Positions 63,293 through 64,000 of a DNA stretch of 64,000 bases are shown one piece after another. The DNA is from Ornithinimicrobium pratense (GTDB lineage: Bacteria > Actinomycetota > Actinomycetes > Actinomycetales > Dermatophilaceae): the NCBI RefSeq assembly GCF_008843165.1, contig NZ_CP044427.1:1302001-1366000 (forward strand). The letters run 5' to 3'. The position numbers and the translations under genes are program-made. The notes under the pieces were generated by a model. That model did not search any database. It worked only from the letters and a program-made list of their open reading frames with translations, and had not been told where the DNA came from. The stretch's first letter is position 1. Each line of letters opens with the position of its first letter.

Positions 63293-64000
63293 CTAGGTGT
63301 GCGCGGCCCGCTCATCCTCGGGGATCTCATGCTCCAGCGGAGTCATGGTGACCTTGGCGATGACGGCGAAGGCGGCGAGCCCGGCGATGGAGGTGAGCAG
63401 CCCGAGGACGCCGTGGCCGGTCAGGGCGTACACGACATACCCGAGGAGGGCCATGGCGCCACTGACCAGGGCGTACGGCAGCTGGGTGGTGACGTGGGTG
63501 ATGACGTTGGCGCCGGAGCCGGTGCTGGACAGGATCGTGGTGTCGCTGATCGGTGAGCAGTGGTCGCCGAGGACCGCTCCGGCCAGCACCGCGCCGAACG
63601 AGGCCAGCAGCAGCTCGTCGCCACCCTGCACGTTGGCCATGATCTGGCCGGCGATCGGCAGCAGCAGGCCGAACGAACCCCAGGAGGTCCCGGTGGAGAA
63701 GGCCATCGCGCCGGCGATGAGGAACATGAGGGGGATGAGCCAGGTGGGCCCGATCGCGGCGGCCTCGACCAGGCTGCCGAGATACTTACCGGTGCCGAGC
63801 TGGTCGATCAGGTCACCGAGCATCCAGGCGAGCAGCAGGATGGAGACCGCCGGGAGCATCGACTTGATGCCCTCCCAGAAGCCCTGGCTCAGGGTGCCAA
63901 GGCTGAAGCGGGGGTCGGCGCCGGTGTAGCGCAGGTAGTAGTAGAGCGCCGCGACGAGCCCGAGCCCGCCGCCCCACAGCAGCGCGGTGCTCACGTCGGT
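63293..64000 (-). CDS. NhaC-family Na+/H+ antiporter, C-terminal part
   Basis: The last 235 residues are in the window, with the frame open through base 64000, so the N-terminal half is missing. An in-frame GTG at about 63991 is probably internal. Membrane segments include MFLIAGAMAFSTGTSWGSFGLLLPIAGQIM, and the signature GDHCSPISDTTILSSTGSGANVITHVTTQLPYA is diagnostic of NhaC-type antiporters. They exchange Na+ for H+ and maintain pH and salt balance. The final residues (EHEIPEDERAAHT) are an acidic cytoplasmic tail. Confidence 0.9.
   Translation of the reverse strand, partial: TDVSTALLWGGGLGLVAALYYYLRYTGADPRFSLGTLSQGFWEGIKSMLPAVSILLLAWMLGDLIDQLGTGKYLGSLVEAAAIGPTWLIPLMFLIAGAMAFSTGTSWGSFGLLLPIAGQIMANVQGGDELLLASFGAVLAGAVLGDHCSPISDTTILSSTGSGANVITHVTTQLPYALVSGAMALLGYVVYALTGHGVLGLLTSIAGLAAFAVIAKVTMTPLEHEIPEDERAAHT

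Overview
The window is GC-rich (roughly 70%), with G/C-ending codons, frequent GTG starts and densely packed genes. Several families are typical of Actinomycetes: SepH, DUF3710, DUF3159, DUF4193, DUF5998, a TIGR02206 membrane protein and an N-terminal-GNAT Pat. With no rRNA present, placement is inference. A member of Micrococcales near Intrasporangiaceae/Ornithinimicrobiaceae is my best guess. I see no tRNA, rRNA, CRISPR array, IS element or phage gene.

Layout. 1-4132: the tail of a SixA-like phosphatase, a winged-helix protein and a frameshifted SNF2 helicase. 4111-9184: a compact phenolic-lipid/meroterpenoid cluster (type III PKS, ICMT-like methyltransferase and FAD oxygenase in one operon, with a divergent UbiA prenyltransferase and a desaturase-like flavoprotein). 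Its gene set matches the known srs and agq clusters. 9282-17175: small metabolic genes (SRPBCC, SDR, DUF72, epoxide-hydrolase-like, YjbQ) and membrane proteins. 17277-24647: topoisomerase IV subunit A, a PadR-HAAS pair with a predicted operator, a cell-wall-binding deacetylase and a drug-type ABC exporter. 24757-36627: MFS, M20 amidohydrolase, PfkB kinase, GNAT, nitroreductase, Pat-type acyltransferase, DUF5998/phosphodiesterase and thymidine kinase. 36653-47472: a conserved housekeeping block (sepH, ferrochelatase, inositol monophosphatase, DUF4193, dut, DUF3710, DUF3159, RNA methyltransferase, aconitase). 47630-58047: an accessory block (VOC protein, LLM-flavin/hemerythrin fusion, iron-siderophore ABC importer with two IdeR/DtxR-type boxes, PPK2, BCCT transporter). 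58088-64000: dxs, a lipid kinase, an App1-like phosphatase, a RIO kinase and a truncated NhaC antiporter.

Two window-wide signals stand out. The heptamer GTATGCC/GGCATAC occurs about 28 times by hand count (about 6 expected from base composition), equally on both strands, and often at the cost of rare codons. Separately, five loci (SNF2 helicase, HELGH protein, sepH, RNA methyltransferase, RIO kinase) have reading frames broken or distorted at short G/C runs, in a way one-base indels would repair. That pattern suggests sequence errors rather than true gene decay.
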